Positions 1 to 16,173 are shown, counted from the first letter of the stretch. The stretch: 64,000 bases of DNA from Buchnera aphidicola (Pseudoregma panicola) (GCF_039376655.1 NZ_CP135000.1:1-64000); one strand, 5' to 3'. Made by a program: numbers and translations. The notes: generated by a model not told the origin, from the letters alone.

Positions 1-1881
1 ATGATAAAACTAATTAATTTTGATGTTATAGTAGTTGGTGGTGGGCATGCAGGAACGGAAGCTTCTATTATTTCAGCTAAAAAGGATATGAAAACTTTAT
101 TGTTAACTCAAAATATTAATAAAATAGGTGAACTGTCTTGTAATCCTTCTATAGGAGGTATAGGTAAAAGTCATTTAGTTAAAGAAATAGATGCATTAGG
201 TGGAATTATGGCAAGGATTGCTGATAGATCTTGTATACAATTTAGATATTTAAATACTAATAAAGGATTTGCTGTAAGATCTACTAGAATGCAAGTTGAT
301 AGATATTTTTATAAAAAATATGTTCATAAATTTTTGTTTAATAGAAAGAATTTATTCATAATGGAATATGAAGTTTCAAATTTAATTTTAAAAAATAATA
401 AAGTAACAGGAGTAATTACAAGTTCTGGAAATAGGTTTTATTCTAAATCTGTTATATTAACTACAGGAACTTTTTTAAATGGTAAAATTTATTTAGGAAA
501 AAAATGTTCTATTGGTGGCAGAGTTAACGATTTTTCTTCTATAGATTTATCTTCAAATTTAAAAAAATTTCCTTTTAGATTTGGGAGATTAAAAACTGGA
601 ACTCCTCCTAGATTAGATTCTAGAACTATAAATTTTAATAAATTAGAAAAACAAAAAAGTCATAAAATTAGATCTAATTTTTCTTTTTTAAATGAGAAAT
701 ATAAAAGATTACCTCATATTCCTTGTTATATAACATATACTAATGAATTAACTTTTGATATTATAAAGAATAATATTAAAAAAAGTGCTATGTATTCTGG
801 AGTTATAAATAGTGTAGGTCCAAGATATTGTCCATCTATTGAAGATAAAATAATTAGATTTCCTGATAGAAAAAAACATCAAATTTTTTTAGAACCTGAA
901 GGAATAAATAGTTTTTATATTTATCCAAATGGAATTTCTACAAGTTTTTCTAAGAGTATTCAAAAAAAAATTTTATATTCTATAAAAGGATTAGAAAATT
1001 CAAAAATATTAAATTTTGGATATGCTGTAGAATATGATTTTTTTGATCCAAGAGATTTAAAAAAAACTTTAGAGAGCATTTATATAGAAGGATTGTTTTT
1101 TGCAGGTCAAATAAATGGTACCACAGGATATGAAGAAGCTGCCTCTCAAGGTTTATTAGCTGGAATTAATGCATCTTTATATAGTTCTAATACTTCAGGA
1201 TGGTTTCCTAAAAGAAATCTTTCTTATTTAGGGGTTTTGATAGATGACTTATGCGTTAAAGGAACAAGTGAACCATATAGAATGTTTACTTCTAGATCTG
1301 AAAATCGTCTTTTTTTAAGAGAAGATAATGCTGATATTAGATTAACAAAAATAGGAAGATCTTTAGGAACAGTAAGTAATTTTAGATGGAAAAGATATTG
1401 TGAAAAAATAAAAAATATAGAAAATGAAATAAAAAATTTGAAAAAATATAAATTATTTTTAAATTCATTAGATGATATTATTTTAAGGAAAAAATTTGGA
1501 ATTGTTTTAAAAAATGGTTTATCTTGTTATGAAATTCTAAAAAGGCCTAATTTTGATATTGAAAATTTTCATTTTTTAAAGAATTTTAGTTTTATGTCTA
1601 ATGATTTAGAAGCTATTAAACAATCAGAAATAATTTCTAAATATGAAGGTTATATAAAAAGACAAAATAAAGAACTTGAAAAAGTTAGTTTTTATGAAGA
1701 TATTGTTTTGCCTGAAAAATTTGATTATTCTAAGATAATAGGTTTATCTAAAGAAGTTATTTCAATTTTAAATAAATATAAACCATGTTCTATCGGTCAG
1801 GCATCTAGAATACAAGGTATTACTCCAGCAGCAATATCTATTTTATTAATTAATATAAAAAAAAAGTTTATAAAATGTTAA
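1..1881 (+). CDS. mnmG: MnmG, tRNA uridine-34 carboxymethylaminomethyl modification enzyme
   Basis: FAD-binding subunit of the MnmE-MnmG complex, which installs the (carboxymethyl)aminomethyl group on uridine 34 of certain tRNAs. The dinucleotide-binding GGGHAG motif is at residues 13-18, followed by the family signature CNPSIGGIGKSH near residue 47 and AGQINGTTGYEEAA around residue 370. At 626 residues it is full length (E. coli 629). The start is the first base of the window, so its ribosome-binding site cannot be seen. Its partner mnmE lies at 14708, so both halves of the enzyme are kept. In E. coli oriC lies beside mnmG; if that holds here, it would be just outside the window. Confidence 0.97.
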   Translation: MIKLINFDVIVVGGGHAGTEASIISAKKDMKTLLLTQNINKIGELSCNPSIGGIGKSHLVKEIDALGGIMARIADRSCIQFRYLNTNKGFAVRSTRMQVDRYFYKKYVHKFLFNRKNLFIMEYEVSNLILKNNKVTGVITSSGNRFYSKSVILTTGTFLNGKIYLGKKCSIGGRVNDFSSIDLSSNLKKFPFRFGRLKTGTPPRLDSRTINFNKLEKQKSHKIRSNFSFLNEKYKRLPHIPCYITYTNELTFDIIKNNIKKSAMYSGVINSVGPRYCPSIEDKIIRFPDRKKHQIFLEPEGINSFYIYPNGISTSFSKSIQKKILYSIKGLENSKILNFGYAVEYDFFDPRDLKKTLESIYIEGLFFAGQINGTTGYEEAASQGLLAGINASLYSSNTSGWFPKRNLSYLGVLIDDLCVKGTSEPYRMFTSRSENRLFLREDNADIRLTKIGRSLGTVSNFRWKRYCEKIKNIENEIKNLKKYKLFLNSLDDIILRKKFGIVLKNGLSCYEILKRPNFDIENFHFLKNFSFMSNDLEAIKQSEIISKYEGYIKRQNKELEKVSFYEDIVLPEKFDYSKIIGLSKEVISILNKYKPCSIGQASRIQGITPAAISILLINIKKKFIKC

Positions 1882-1955
1882 TTTTTATGATAGATTTTTT
1901 ATAATATTTCTGTTTTTTTAAAAATGTATTTATAAATTAAATTTGTATAATATAA

Positions 1956-2801
<846 letters not shown>

Positions 2802-2813
2802 ATTTTATTTTAA

Positions 2814-3077
<264 letters not shown>

Positions 3078-3152
3078 TTTTTTTATTTTTAAAATTATTA
3101 ATACATTTTTTTTATTTGTTTGTATTCAAAAAAAATATTATGGAAAAAATAG

Positions 3153-3608
3153 ATGAATATTAATGCAACTATTTTAGGTCAAATTATATCTTTTTTTTTA
3201 TTTGTGTTTTTTTGTTCTAAATTTATATGGCCTAATATAATAAAATCTATAAATGATAGAAAAAAAGAGGTTTTTTTATCTTTTAAAATTGCAAATGATA
3301 CGAAATTAGAATCTATAAAGATAAAAAAAGAAGCTATAGAGAAGATAAATTCTGCTAAAAAAATTGCTAAAGAAATAATTGAAAATGCAAAATATGATAG
3401 AAATTTAATTTTAAAAGCTGCTATTTTAAATGCAGAACAAAAAAGAAAAGTAATAATAAATGAAGGTATAAAAAAATTAAATTTAAAAAAAAATATTTTG
3501 TTTGAAGATTTAAAAAAAAAAACTTGTGATTTATCTATTTTCATGGCTAAGAAAATATTACAGGAATATTTAAAAAGAAAAAATATAGATAAAATTTTTG
3601 AAAAATAA
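3153..3608 (+). CDS. atpF: F1Fo ATP synthase subunit b
   Basis: Peripheral stalk subunit b, which links subunit a to F1. The protein is 151 residues (E. coli 156): an N-terminal membrane helix (about residues 7-27) ending in the conserved FIWPNIIKSI, then a long lysine-rich helix predicted to form the dimeric coiled coil. The length and its place between atpE and atpH make the call safe despite heavy sequence drift. Confidence 0.95.
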   Translation: MNINATILGQIISFFLFVFFCSKFIWPNIIKSINDRKKEVFLSFKIANDTKLESIKIKKEAIEKINSAKKIAKEIIENAKYDRNLILKAAILNAEQKRKVIINEGIKKLNLKKNILFEDLKKKTCDLSIFMAKKILQEYLKRKNIDKIFEK

Positions 3609-3652
3609 GTTTTTATTATATTTAATAAAATTTTGGAGAAAACTATATAAAT

Positions 3653-4189
3653 ATGATTAAAAAAACATTATCTAGGCCATATGCAAAAGCAGCATTTAAT
3701 TTTTCTAAAAAAAATTTTGTTATTTGCAAATGGTATAATATGTTAAAATTTTGTAGTAAATTATATTGCAATACAAGTATAAAAAATCTTATTAATTGTG
3801 TTTTAGAAAAAAAAAAATTTGAAAAATTTTTTATAAAAATTTGTAAATATGATGTAGATTTGAATTTTAATAATTTTATAAAAATATTAATTCAAGATAA
3901 TAAACTTTTTTTATTAAAAGATATTAAAAATATGTTTTATTATTATTGGAAAACAAGAAATAAAATTATTGATGTTGTAATATATTCAAATAAAAAATTA
4001 TCTAAAACATTTATTAATAATATATGTAATATAATGGAAAAAAAATTTTCTAGAAAGATATTTTTAAATAATGTTTTAGATAAATCTATAATTTATGGTT
4101 TTATAATTAAAATAAATGATAAAATATTTGATAATAGTTTTAATTATAATTTGTATAAATTAAGAAAATATATATTAGATGTATTTTAG
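3653..4189 (+). CDS. atpH: F1Fo ATP synthase subunit delta
   Basis: Delta subunit of the peripheral stalk, which joins the b dimer to the top of the alpha-beta hexamer. It has 178 residues (E. coli 177). The N-terminus [11 protein letters not shown] is the family signature; the rest is strongly drifted and lysine/asparagine-rich. GGAGAA about 10 bases upstream is a good ribosome-binding site. The gene ends 13 bases before the atpA start, so the two are probably translationally coupled. Confidence 0.94.
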   Translation: MIKKTLSRPYAKAAFNFSKKNFVICKWYNMLKFCSKLYCNTSIKNLINCVLEKKKFEKFFIKICKYDVDLNFNNFIKILIQDNKLFLLKDIKNMFYYYWKTRNKIIDVVIYSNKKLSKTFINNICNIMEKKFSRKIFLNNVLDKSIIYGFIIKINDKIFDNSFNYNLYKLRKYILDVF

Positions 4190-4202
4190 AGGTATAATAA
4201 AG

Positions 4203-5744
4203 ATGCATTTTAATTCACAGACTATAAGTAATATTATAGAAGAAAGAATTTCTAAATTCAAAATTTTTAGTGAAAGTTATAGTAAAGGAAAAATAATTTC
4301 TGTTGTAGATGGAATTATAAACATAGTCGGAATTTCTGATGTTATGTTAGGAGAATTATTATTATTAGAAGATAATAAATTTGCTATTGCTTTAAATTTA
4401 GAAAGAGATAATGTTGGAGCTGTTGTTTTAGGTGAATATAAAAATTTATGTGAAGGAATGGAAGTAAAATGTACTGGTAAATTTTTAGAAATACCAGTAG
4501 GTAATGGTTTATTAGGTAGAATATTAAATAGTTTAGGAGAGCCTATAGATGGTAAAGGTAAATTAAATTTTGTTAAATATTCTCCAATAGAATCTGAAGC
4601 TCCTGATGTTATTTCTAGATCTCAGGTTAATGAGCCTATACAAACTGGTTGTAAAGCTATAGATTCTATGACGCCAATTGGAAAAGGACAAAGAGAACTT
4701 ATAATAGGTGATAGACAAACAGGAAAAACTACAATAGCTATAGATATAATAATAAACCAAAAAAAAACTGGTGTAAAATGTATATATGTTTCTATAGGTC
4801 AAAAAATGTCTACTATTTTAAGTATGGTAAAAATTTTGGAAGAAAAAGATGTTTTAGAAAATACTATAATAGTAGTTGCTTCCTCTTCTGATTCTGCTTC
4901 TCTACAATATTTATCTCCATATTCAGGTTGTACTATGGGTGAATTTTTTAGAGATAGAGGAGAAGATGCTTTAATAATATATGATGATTTATCTAAACAT
5001 GCTATTTCATATAGACAAATATCTCTTTTATTAAAAAGACCTCCTGGAAGAGAAGCTTATCCTGGAGATATTTTTTATTTACATGCTAAATTATTAGAAA
5101 GATCATCTAAAGTAAATAAAGAATATATTTTTAATAAAACTGAGGGAATTGTAAAAAATAATACTGGTTCTTTGACTGCTTTTCCAATTGTAGAAACTCA
5201 AGAAGGTGATGTTTCTTCTTTTATACCTACTAACATTATTTCTATTACTGATGGACAAATTTTTTTAGAATCTAATTTATTTAATTCTGGAATAATTCCA
5301 GCAATAAATCCTGGAATTTCTGTTTCTAGAGTTGGTGGAGCTGCTCAAACTGATATAATGAAAAAATTTTCTTCTAAAATAAGAACTTCTTTAGCTCAAT
5401 ATAGAGAATTATTTGCTTTTTCTAAATTTTCTTCTGATTTAGATGAAGAAACTAAAAATAGTCTTTTACATGGAAGAAAATTAACTGAACTTTTTAAGCA
5501 ATCTAAGCATAAACCTTTGAGTATAGCAGAACAATGTTTATTATTGTTTAGTTCAGAAAATTATTTTTTAAATGATATTCCTTTAAAAAAAATTAATATA
5601 TATGAAAAATTATTATTAGAATTTTTTAATAAAAATTTTTTAAGTTTAATCAACGAAATTAATTCATGTGGTTTATATAATACTTTTGTAAAAAATCAAT
5701 TTTTTAATGTAATTAAAAGCTTTAATTTAAAGAAATTTTTTTAA
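4203..5744 (+). CDS. atpA: F1Fo ATP synthase subunit alpha
   Basis: Non-catalytic nucleotide-binding subunit of F1. I place the start at 4203 rather than at the in-frame ATG at 4179: the later start gives 513 residues, exactly the E. coli length, the expected N-terminus ([16 protein letters not shown]), and a Shine-Dalgarno AGAGG about 10 bases upstream inside the end of atpH. The Walker A motif GDRQTGKT lies near residue 170. The C-terminal part, with the conserved GGAAQT and alpha-helical domain, is complete. Confidence 0.97.
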   Translation: MHFNSQTISNIIEERISKFKIFSESYSKGKIISVVDGIINIVGISDVMLGELLLLEDNKFAIALNLERDNVGAVVLGEYKNLCEGMEVKCTGKFLEIPVGNGLLGRILNSLGEPIDGKGKLNFVKYSPIESEAPDVISRSQVNEPIQTGCKAIDSMTPIGKGQRELIIGDRQTGKTTIAIDIIINQKKTGVKCIYVSIGQKMSTILSMVKILEEKDVLENTIIVVASSSDSASLQYLSPYSGCTMGEFFRDRGEDALIIYDDLSKHAISYRQISLLLKRPPGREAYPGDIFYLHAKLLERSSKVNKEYIFNKTEGIVKNNTGSLTAFPIVETQEGDVSSFIPTNIISITDGQIFLESNLFNSGIIPAINPGISVSRVGGAAQTDIMKKFSSKIRTSLAQYRELFAFSKFSSDLDEETKNSLLHGRKLTELFKQSKHKPLSIAEQCLLLFSSENYFLNDIPLKKINIYEKLLLEFFNKNFLSLINEINSCGLYNTFVKNQFFNVIKSFNLKKFF

Positions 5745-5762
5745 AATTTTTAGGAAAATTTT

Positions 5763-6632
5763 ATGTTGTCTATTAAAGAAATAAGAAATAAAATTTATAG
5801 TACTCAAAGTACTAATAAAATAACTAAAACTATGGAAATGATATCTATATCTAAAATGAAAAAGATAAAGATAAAAATGGAAAATAGTTTTTTATATCAA
5901 AAATCTATTTTAAGCATTATAAATAATGTAATATCAAGTTCTGTAGAATTTAATAATTCATATTTAATAAATAAAGAGAAAGTAGATAAAATTTGTATAA
6001 TAGTAATTTCTACTGATAAAGGTTTATGTGGAAGTTTAAATTCTAATTTATTTAGAACAACATTAAAAAATATAGATAAATTTTCTAATAAATTTGTAAA
6101 ATTGATTATTGTAGGTCAAAAAGGAATAAATTTTTTTAAATCTAATTTTAATAATTTTATTATAAAAAGTTTTAATTTTTCAAAGTTTTCATTTTTTGAA
6201 ATTGTTTTAAAAATTTTGAAACATGTAATATATATGTATGAAAATAAAAAATTTCAAAAATTTTTTTTAGTTAGTAATGAATCAAAAGGTTCTACAAATT
6301 TTGTTCCTAAATTTTTTCAGTTATTACCTATTTACAGTAGTAAAAAATATAAAAATATTTATAAAAAATTTTTTTGGAATTATATTTATGAACCAAATAA
6401 TGAAATTACATTAAATAAATTATTTAAAAAATATTTAGAGTCTACTATATATTATAGCATGTTAGAAAATTTATATTGTGAACATGCTTCTAGATTTTTT
6501 GCTATGAAGCAAGCTTCTGAAAATAGTGAAAATATAATAAAAAATTTAAAATTATTATATAACAAATGTCGTCAATCTAATGTTACTAAAGAACTTATAG
6601 AAATTGTATCTGGATGTTCAGAAATTTTATAA
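5763..6632 (+). CDS. atpG: F1Fo ATP synthase subunit gamma
   Basis: Central rotor shaft of F1. It has 289 residues (E. coli 287). The N-terminal helix contains the conserved STQSTNKITKTMEMIS, the middle has STDKGLCGSLN, and the C-terminal helix has ASRFFAMKQASENS. AGGA lies about 10 bases upstream of the ATG. It sits in standard operon order between atpA and atpD. Confidence 0.97.
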   Translation: MLSIKEIRNKIYSTQSTNKITKTMEMISISKMKKIKIKMENSFLYQKSILSIINNVISSSVEFNNSYLINKEKVDKICIIVISTDKGLCGSLNSNLFRTTLKNIDKFSNKFVKLIIVGQKGINFFKSNFNNFIIKSFNFSKFSFFEIVLKILKHVIYMYENKKFQKFFLVSNESKGSTNFVPKFFQLLPIYSSKKYKNIYKKFFWNYIYEPNNEITLNKLFKKYLESTIYYSMLENLYCEHASRFFAMKQASENSENIIKNLKLLYNKCRQSNVTKELIEIVSGCSEIL

Positions 6633-6661
6633 GCATTTTTAAACATTTATAAAGGTTTTAA

Positions 6662-8074
<1,413 letters not shown>

Positions 8075-8100
8075 TTTTAACTATTTTTTGTGAGATTTTT

Positions 8101-8445
8101 ATGACTTTTTTTCTAAATGTGGTAAGTAGAGAAAAAAAAATATTTTCTGATAATGTAATTAAAATTTATATTACTGGTTCAGAAGGTCAATTATGTATAT
8201 ATTCTGGTCATTCTCAATTATTAACTTGTACAAAATCTGGACTTTTGTATATATTAGATGAAAGAAAAATAGAAAATTTTTTTTATTTATCAGAAGGAAT
8301 TTTAGAAGTACAACCTAAATTTGTTACAGTGTTATCCGACATAGTTCTTTTATCATCTGAAAAAAGTATAGAATCTTTTTTAAAAAATGTAAAAAAATAT
8401 AAAAAAATTGTTAGATCTAATATTTTTTATAAAAATAAAATTTAA
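8101..8445 (+). CDS. atpC: F1Fo ATP synthase subunit epsilon, shortened C-terminus
   Basis: Last gene of the atp operon. The first 85 or so residues form the beta-sandwich that contacts gamma and the c-ring (GSEGQLCIYSGHSQLLT, then EGILEVQP). The protein ends at 114 residues, against 139 in E. coli, so about half of the C-terminal two-helix domain that inhibits ATP hydrolysis is missing. No long homopolymer lies near the stop, and the downstream frames are closed, so this looks like a real truncation. Confidence 0.93.
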   Translation: MTFFLNVVSREKKIFSDNVIKIYITGSEGQLCIYSGHSQLLTCTKSGLLYILDERKIENFFYLSEGILEVQPKFVTVLSDIVLLSSEKSIESFLKNVKKYKKIVRSNIFYKNKI

Positions 8446-8569
8446 TATTTCAAAATTTTTATTTTGATAAAAATTAAAATAATTTTTAATATTTTATATT
8501 AAAAAAACAAAAATATTATAAAAAAATATTTAAAATATTAAAAAAAATTAAATTTTTTAATTGTATTTA

Positions 8570-8595
8570 GCGGCGGGTTTTTAAATTCCTGCCGC
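8570..8595. terminator. Shared terminator between atpC and gyrB
   Basis: GC-rich hairpin in an otherwise nearly GC-free spacer between two convergent genes. The arms are 8570-8577 (GCGGCGGG) and 8588-8595 (CCTGCCGC), 8 pairs including one G-U, with a 10-base loop. T-rich sequence follows on both strands, so it could stop the atp operon on the plus strand and gyrB on the minus strand. Confidence 0.75.
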
Positions 8596-8609
8596 AATAT
8601 TTTTTATTT

Positions 8610-12184
<3,575 letters not shown>

Positions 12185-12412
12185 AATATTTTTTGTATAG
12201 TAAAATTTAAATATATTAATATAACAATTAATATATATTTTTTTAAAATTAATATACTATTTTTAATTATTTTTTAGTAAATTATAATTTTTTAATTTTA
12301 TTTATAAAGTATTTTTTAATAAAAAAGTATTTTTTTATTAAATGAAATTTTTAATATTTTAAAATTGAGTTATAATATTTTAAAAAATATTTATTTTAGA
12401 GTATTTAATTTT
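12185..12412. other. AT-rich spacer where dnaA is normally found
   Basis: A 228-base spacer between the divergent dnaN and rpmH genes. In most relatives this position holds dnaA. Here it is too short to hold even a fragment of useful size, and all frames are closed by stops. It contains a direct repeat of AAAGTATTTTTT at 12306-12317 and 12324-12335 (18-base period) but no sequence close to the DnaA box TTATCCACA. It must carry the promoters of both flanking operons. Confidence 0.6.
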
Positions 12413-12556
12413 ATGAAAAGAACGTATCAACCATCAATATTAAAAAGAAATAGATCTCATGGATTTAGACATAGAATGTCTACTAAAAATGGAAGACGCA
12501 TTTTGAATAGAAGAAGATTTAAATATAGATCTAAATTAACAGTTTCTTCAGAATAA
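12413..12556 (+). CDS. rpmH: 50S ribosomal protein L34
   Basis: Small basic protein of the large ribosomal subunit. The 47-residue product begins [18 protein letters not shown], the invariant L34 start, and continues with [17 protein letters not shown]. An upstream in-frame TTG at 12365 would add 16 residues unlike any L34, so the ATG at 12413 is chosen. rnpA follows 11 bases downstream, the conserved pairing in bacteria. Confidence 0.97.
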   Translation: MKRTYQPSILKRNRSHGFRHRMSTKNGRRILNRRRFKYRSKLTVSSE

Positions 12557-12567
12557 AATTTATAAAA

Positions 12568-12930
12568 ATGAAAAAAAAATTTTTTTTTAAAAAAAAATAT
12601 AGATTATTTAAAAATTATCAATTTTGTTTTGTTTTCAAAAAATCTCATAAGGTTTTTAACAAAAAATTTTTAATTTTTAGTAGAGAAAATTATTGTAAAC
12701 ATCCTAGACTTGGAATAAGAATATCTACTAAAATTATAAAATTTTCTTATAAAAGAAATATTGTAAAAAGAATAATAAGAGAAAGTTTTAGGAAAAATAT
12801 AAAAAAATTATTTTATATGGATTTTATTGTTATGGTAAAAAATAATATTTCTAAAGTAAAAAATTTTTATTTATTTGTATCTTTACAAAATTTGTGGGAA
12901 AGATATTTTAATTATGATCAAATATTATAA
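12568..12930 (+). CDS. rnpA: Ribonuclease P protein component
   Basis: Protein cofactor of RNase P, which trims tRNA 5' leaders together with the rnpB RNA (not in this window). It has 120 residues (E. coli 119). The core signature is recognisable as RLGIRISTKIIK followed by KRNIVKRIIRESFR, the RNA-binding RNR motif. The N-terminus is a run of phenylalanine and lysine. The membrane-insertion gene yidC follows; yidD is absent. Confidence 0.95.
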   Translation: MKKKFFFKKKYRLFKNYQFCFVFKKSHKVFNKKFLIFSRENYCKHPRLGIRISTKIIKFSYKRNIVKRIIRESFRKNIKKLFYMDFIVMVKNNISKVKNFYLFVSLQNLWERYFNYDQIL

Positions 12931-13066
12931 ACATTTATTAAAATAATATATTATATTAACATTTTTATAAATTTATTAAAAGTTTATATAAATTTATTAA
13001 AACTATATTTATTTTTTTTAATAATATATAAATATTTTAGAAAAATATTAAAAAGAGAGAATAAAA

Positions 13067-14653
13067 ATGTATTGGATTAAGAATATATTTATATTATTTT
13101 TTTTATTTATATTAGGATTTTTTGTATACAAATTTAATAATATAAATTTTTTTCATGATTACTTTCATATAGAAAAATATAGTAATATAAATTTAGAAAA
13201 AAGTTCTAATACTTTTGATACTAAAAATATAGTTATGGTTAAAACTGATACTTTTAAAATATTAATAGATAAAAATACAGGTAATATAGTTGAAGCAAAT
13301 TTATTAAAATATAAAAAAAATATTAATGAATCTGATCCATTATGTTTATTAAAATCAAAAAATGATTTTTTATATCAAGCTAATATAGGAATATTAGGTT
13401 TAGAAAAACATAATTTTTATTATGATAAAAAGTATAATAAAAAAAATTTGTTTGAACTTACTGAAAATAATAATAATTTATTAGTTAATATGAAGTGGAA
13501 ATCTAATGATGGCATATCATATATAAAAACTTTTTCTTTTGAAAGAGGAAAACATTTTATTAAAATAAAATATGAAATAATTAATAATTCTAGAAAAAAA
13601 TTAGATATTTCTATGTATGGTAATTTAAATCAAACTATAAATATTGAAAAAGAAAATAAAAATTATATTTTTGGAATGAAAACTTTTAGAGGAGCTGCTT
13701 ATTCTAGTAATAAAGAAAAATATAGTAAAGTTAATTTTTATGATATAAAAGAAAAAAATTATATTTCTGATTATTCTAACCAAAATAAATGGATAGCTAT
13801 GGTTCAACCATATTTTGTATCTGCTTGGATACCTGATAATTCTTTAAAAAATAAAATGTTTATTGATAAAATTAACTTTAGAGACGTTTCTATAGGTTAT
13901 ATAACTGAAAAATTTAAAATAAATTCTTATGAAAAAAAAGATTTTTTTTCTAAGTTATGGTTAGGACCTAAAATTAAAAAAGAAATGTTGGAAGTATCAG
14001 ATAGTTTGTATTTTACAATAGATTATGGATTTTTATGGTTTTTATCTCAACCATTGTTTGAGTTATTATGTTATTTACACAGTTTTTTAAAAAATTGGGG
14101 AATATCTATAATCGCTATAACTTGTATAATAAAATTAATTATGTATCCGATTTCTAAAATTCAATATTATCAAATTGCAAAAATGAAAGAAATTCAAAGT
14201 GAAATAAATATTATAAAAGAAAAATATAAAGATAATAAAAATATATTAAATAAAGAAATAATAAATTTATATAGAAAAAATAATATTAATCCAATAGGTA
14301 GTTTTTTACCTTTAATAATACAAATGCCGATATTTTTGTCTTTATATTATGTAATTATAGAATCTGTAGAATTAAGACATTCTCCATTTATATTATGGAT
14401 AAATGATTTATCTGATAAAGATCCATTTTTTATATTACCTATATTTATGGGAATTACTACATTTTTTTTACAGCAATATTCTCAGGATAGTGATATTAAT
14501 GAAGGGTTGCATAAAAAAATAATTAATATTATGCCTTTATTTTTTACTATATTTTTTTTATGGTTTCCTTCTGGATTGGTTTTATATTATATAGTTAGTA
14601 ATATATTAACAATAATACAACAAAAAATAGTTTATAATAAATTTAAAATATAA
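13067..14653 (+). CDS. yidC: Membrane protein insertase YidC
   Basis: Inserts and folds inner-membrane proteins, alone or with SecYEG. At 528 residues it is close to E. coli (548). It shows an N-terminal membrane helix (about residues 5-23), a large periplasmic domain, and a C-terminal hydrophobic core starting at FLSQPLFELLCYLHSFLKNWG, with the conserved cytoplasmic loop KMYPISKIQYYQIAKMKEIQ-like segment and the final helices PLFFTIFFLWFPSGLVLYY. GAGAG precedes the ATG. Subunits a and c of the ATP synthase are likely clients. Confidence 0.96.
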   Translation: MYWIKNIFILFFLFILGFFVYKFNNINFFHDYFHIEKYSNINLEKSSNTFDTKNIVMVKTDTFKILIDKNTGNIVEANLLKYKKNINESDPLCLLKSKNDFLYQANIGILGLEKHNFYYDKKYNKKNLFELTENNNNLLVNMKWKSNDGISYIKTFSFERGKHFIKIKYEIINNSRKKLDISMYGNLNQTINIEKENKNYIFGMKTFRGAAYSSNKEKYSKVNFYDIKEKNYISDYSNQNKWIAMVQPYFVSAWIPDNSLKNKMFIDKINFRDVSIGYITEKFKINSYEKKDFFSKLWLGPKIKKEMLEVSDSLYFTIDYGFLWFLSQPLFELLCYLHSFLKNWGISIIAITCIIKLIMYPISKIQYYQIAKMKEIQSEINIIKEKYKDNKNILNKEIINLYRKNNINPIGSFLPLIIQMPIFLSLYYVIIESVELRHSPFILWINDLSDKDPFFILPIFMGITTFFLQQYSQDSDINEGLHKKIINIMPLFFTIFFLWFPSGLVLYYIVSNILTIIQQKIVYNKFKI

Positions 14654-14707
14654 ATATATTTTTTTTATAAATAAAAATATATTTTTTTTGGAAAAATTTT
14701 TAATTAT

Positions 14708-16075
14708 ATGTATATTAAAGACACTATAGTAGCATTAGCTACTCCTAATGGTATATCAGGAGTTTCTATATTAAGAATTTCAGGTGAAAAGGTTAAAGAA
14801 ATATGTAAAAAAATTCTTAAAAAAATTCCTAAATCTAGATATGCAAACTATTTAGATTTTTTCTCTATTTTAGATAAAAGAATAATAGATAAAGGGATAG
14901 TAATACGATATAAGAAACCTAATTCTTTTACCGGTGAAGATGTTTTAGAATTTCAGTGTCATGGAAGTCCTATTTTAATTGATATATTATTAAAAAATAT
15001 TTTGTCCATAAAAGATGTTAGAATTGCAAATAATGGAGAGTTTTCTCAAAGAGCTTTTTTTAATAATAAAATAGATTTATTACAAGCAGAAGGTATAGAT
15101 GATTTAATAAATTCGAATTCTGAGAAAATGCTATTTTCTTCTTTGAATTCTATTAAAGGAAAATATTCTTCTTATATAAAAAAATTGTCTGATAAGATGA
15201 TTAAGATAATAACAAATATTGAAATTATTTTAAATTCTGAAGAAGAATATAATATTTTTACAAATAAATTATTTTTAAAAAAAATAGATAATCTAATATA
15301 TGACTTTAAAAATTCTATAAAAAAAATAGAAAAAAATATTGTTTTTAAAGAAGGAATAAAGATAGTTATATCTGGAGTTCCTAATTCAGGAAAATCTAGT
15401 CTTTTTAATTCTATATTGTCTACTGATAGATCAATAGTTACAGAATTTAGTGGTACAACGAGAGATGTTTTAACAGAAAATTTTTCTTTTAATGGAATTA
15501 GTTTTAGAATTTCTGATACCGCTGGAATAAAAAATTCTAATGATAAAATAGAAAAAATAGGAATTTTAAAAGCTTGGAAAGAAATAAAAGAATCTAATTG
15601 TGTATTGTTAGTCACTGATTATAATAGTAAAAAAAAGTTAGAAAAAAATGTTTTTAACAAAAGTATAATAAAATATTTAGAATTAAATAATATATATTAT
15701 ATTGTAATTTTTAATAAATGTGATATAAATAACGTTTCTCCTAATATAAAAATTTTTAAAAAAATTGCTTATATTACTTTGTCTGCTAAAAAGAATATTG
15801 GAATAAATTTGTTATTAAATTTTATTAAAGAAAAATTATTATTTAAAAATTTTTCTGAAAATATTTTTTTATATAGAAATAGACATTTAGATTTAATTAA
15901 AAAATCACTATATGGACTTAAACGTTCTAAAAAAACTTTCAATAAATTTCATAATTTAGAAATTTTGTCTGAAGATTTAATAAAATCTAAAAAGTTTTTA
16001 GATTGTATAGTAGGAAAATTTTATACAAATGATTTATTAAAATCTATATTTTCTAATTTTTGTTTTGGTAAATAA
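14708..16075 (+). CDS. mnmE: tRNA modification GTPase MnmE
   Basis: GTPase partner of MnmG in wobble-uridine modification. It has 455 residues (E. coli 454). The N-terminal domain carries the formyl-folate-binding fold (TIVALATPNGISGVSILRIS). The G domain has GVPNSGKSS around residues 223-231, the G2 GTTRD, DTAGI near residue 270, and NKCD. The C-terminus holds CIVGKFY, the conserved CxGK motif. GGAAAA lies about 12 bases before the ATG. Confidence 0.97.
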   Translation: MYIKDTIVALATPNGISGVSILRISGEKVKEICKKILKKIPKSRYANYLDFFSILDKRIIDKGIVIRYKKPNSFTGEDVLEFQCHGSPILIDILLKNILSIKDVRIANNGEFSQRAFFNNKIDLLQAEGIDDLINSNSEKMLFSSLNSIKGKYSSYIKKLSDKMIKIITNIEIILNSEEEYNIFTNKLFLKKIDNLIYDFKNSIKKIEKNIVFKEGIKIVISGVPNSGKSSLFNSILSTDRSIVTEFSGTTRDVLTENFSFNGISFRISDTAGIKNSNDKIEKIGILKAWKEIKESNCVLLVTDYNSKKKLEKNVFNKSIIKYLELNNIYYIVIFNKCDINNVSPNIKIFKKIAYITLSAKKNIGINLLLNFIKEKLLFKNFSENIFLYRNRHLDLIKKSLYGLKRSKKTFNKFHNLEILSEDLIKSKKFLDCIVGKFYTNDLLKSIFSNFCFGK

Positions 16076-16100
16076 TGTTTATATAATAAAAAATTTTTTA

Positions 16101-16173
16101 TGCCCGAAGGCGGAATCGAACCACCGACACGGGGATTTTCAGTCCACTGCTCTACCGACTGAGCTATTCGGGC
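16101..16173 (-). tRNA. tRNA-Phe (anticodon GAA)
   Basis: A 73-base cloverleaf read on the minus strand: acceptor arms GCCCGAA and TTCGGGC with discriminator A, D-arm AGCTCAGTCGGTAGAGC, anticodon loop ACTGAAAAT with GAA, and T-arm GGTTCGATTCC. The sequence is close to E. coli tRNA-Phe. The 3' CCA is not encoded. It lies between mnmE and groES. Confidence 0.97.

Noticed and set aside
4179-4202. Earlier start for atpA overlapping atpH
   Set aside because: The start at 4203 has the better ribosome-binding site and gives exactly 513 residues with the family N-terminus.
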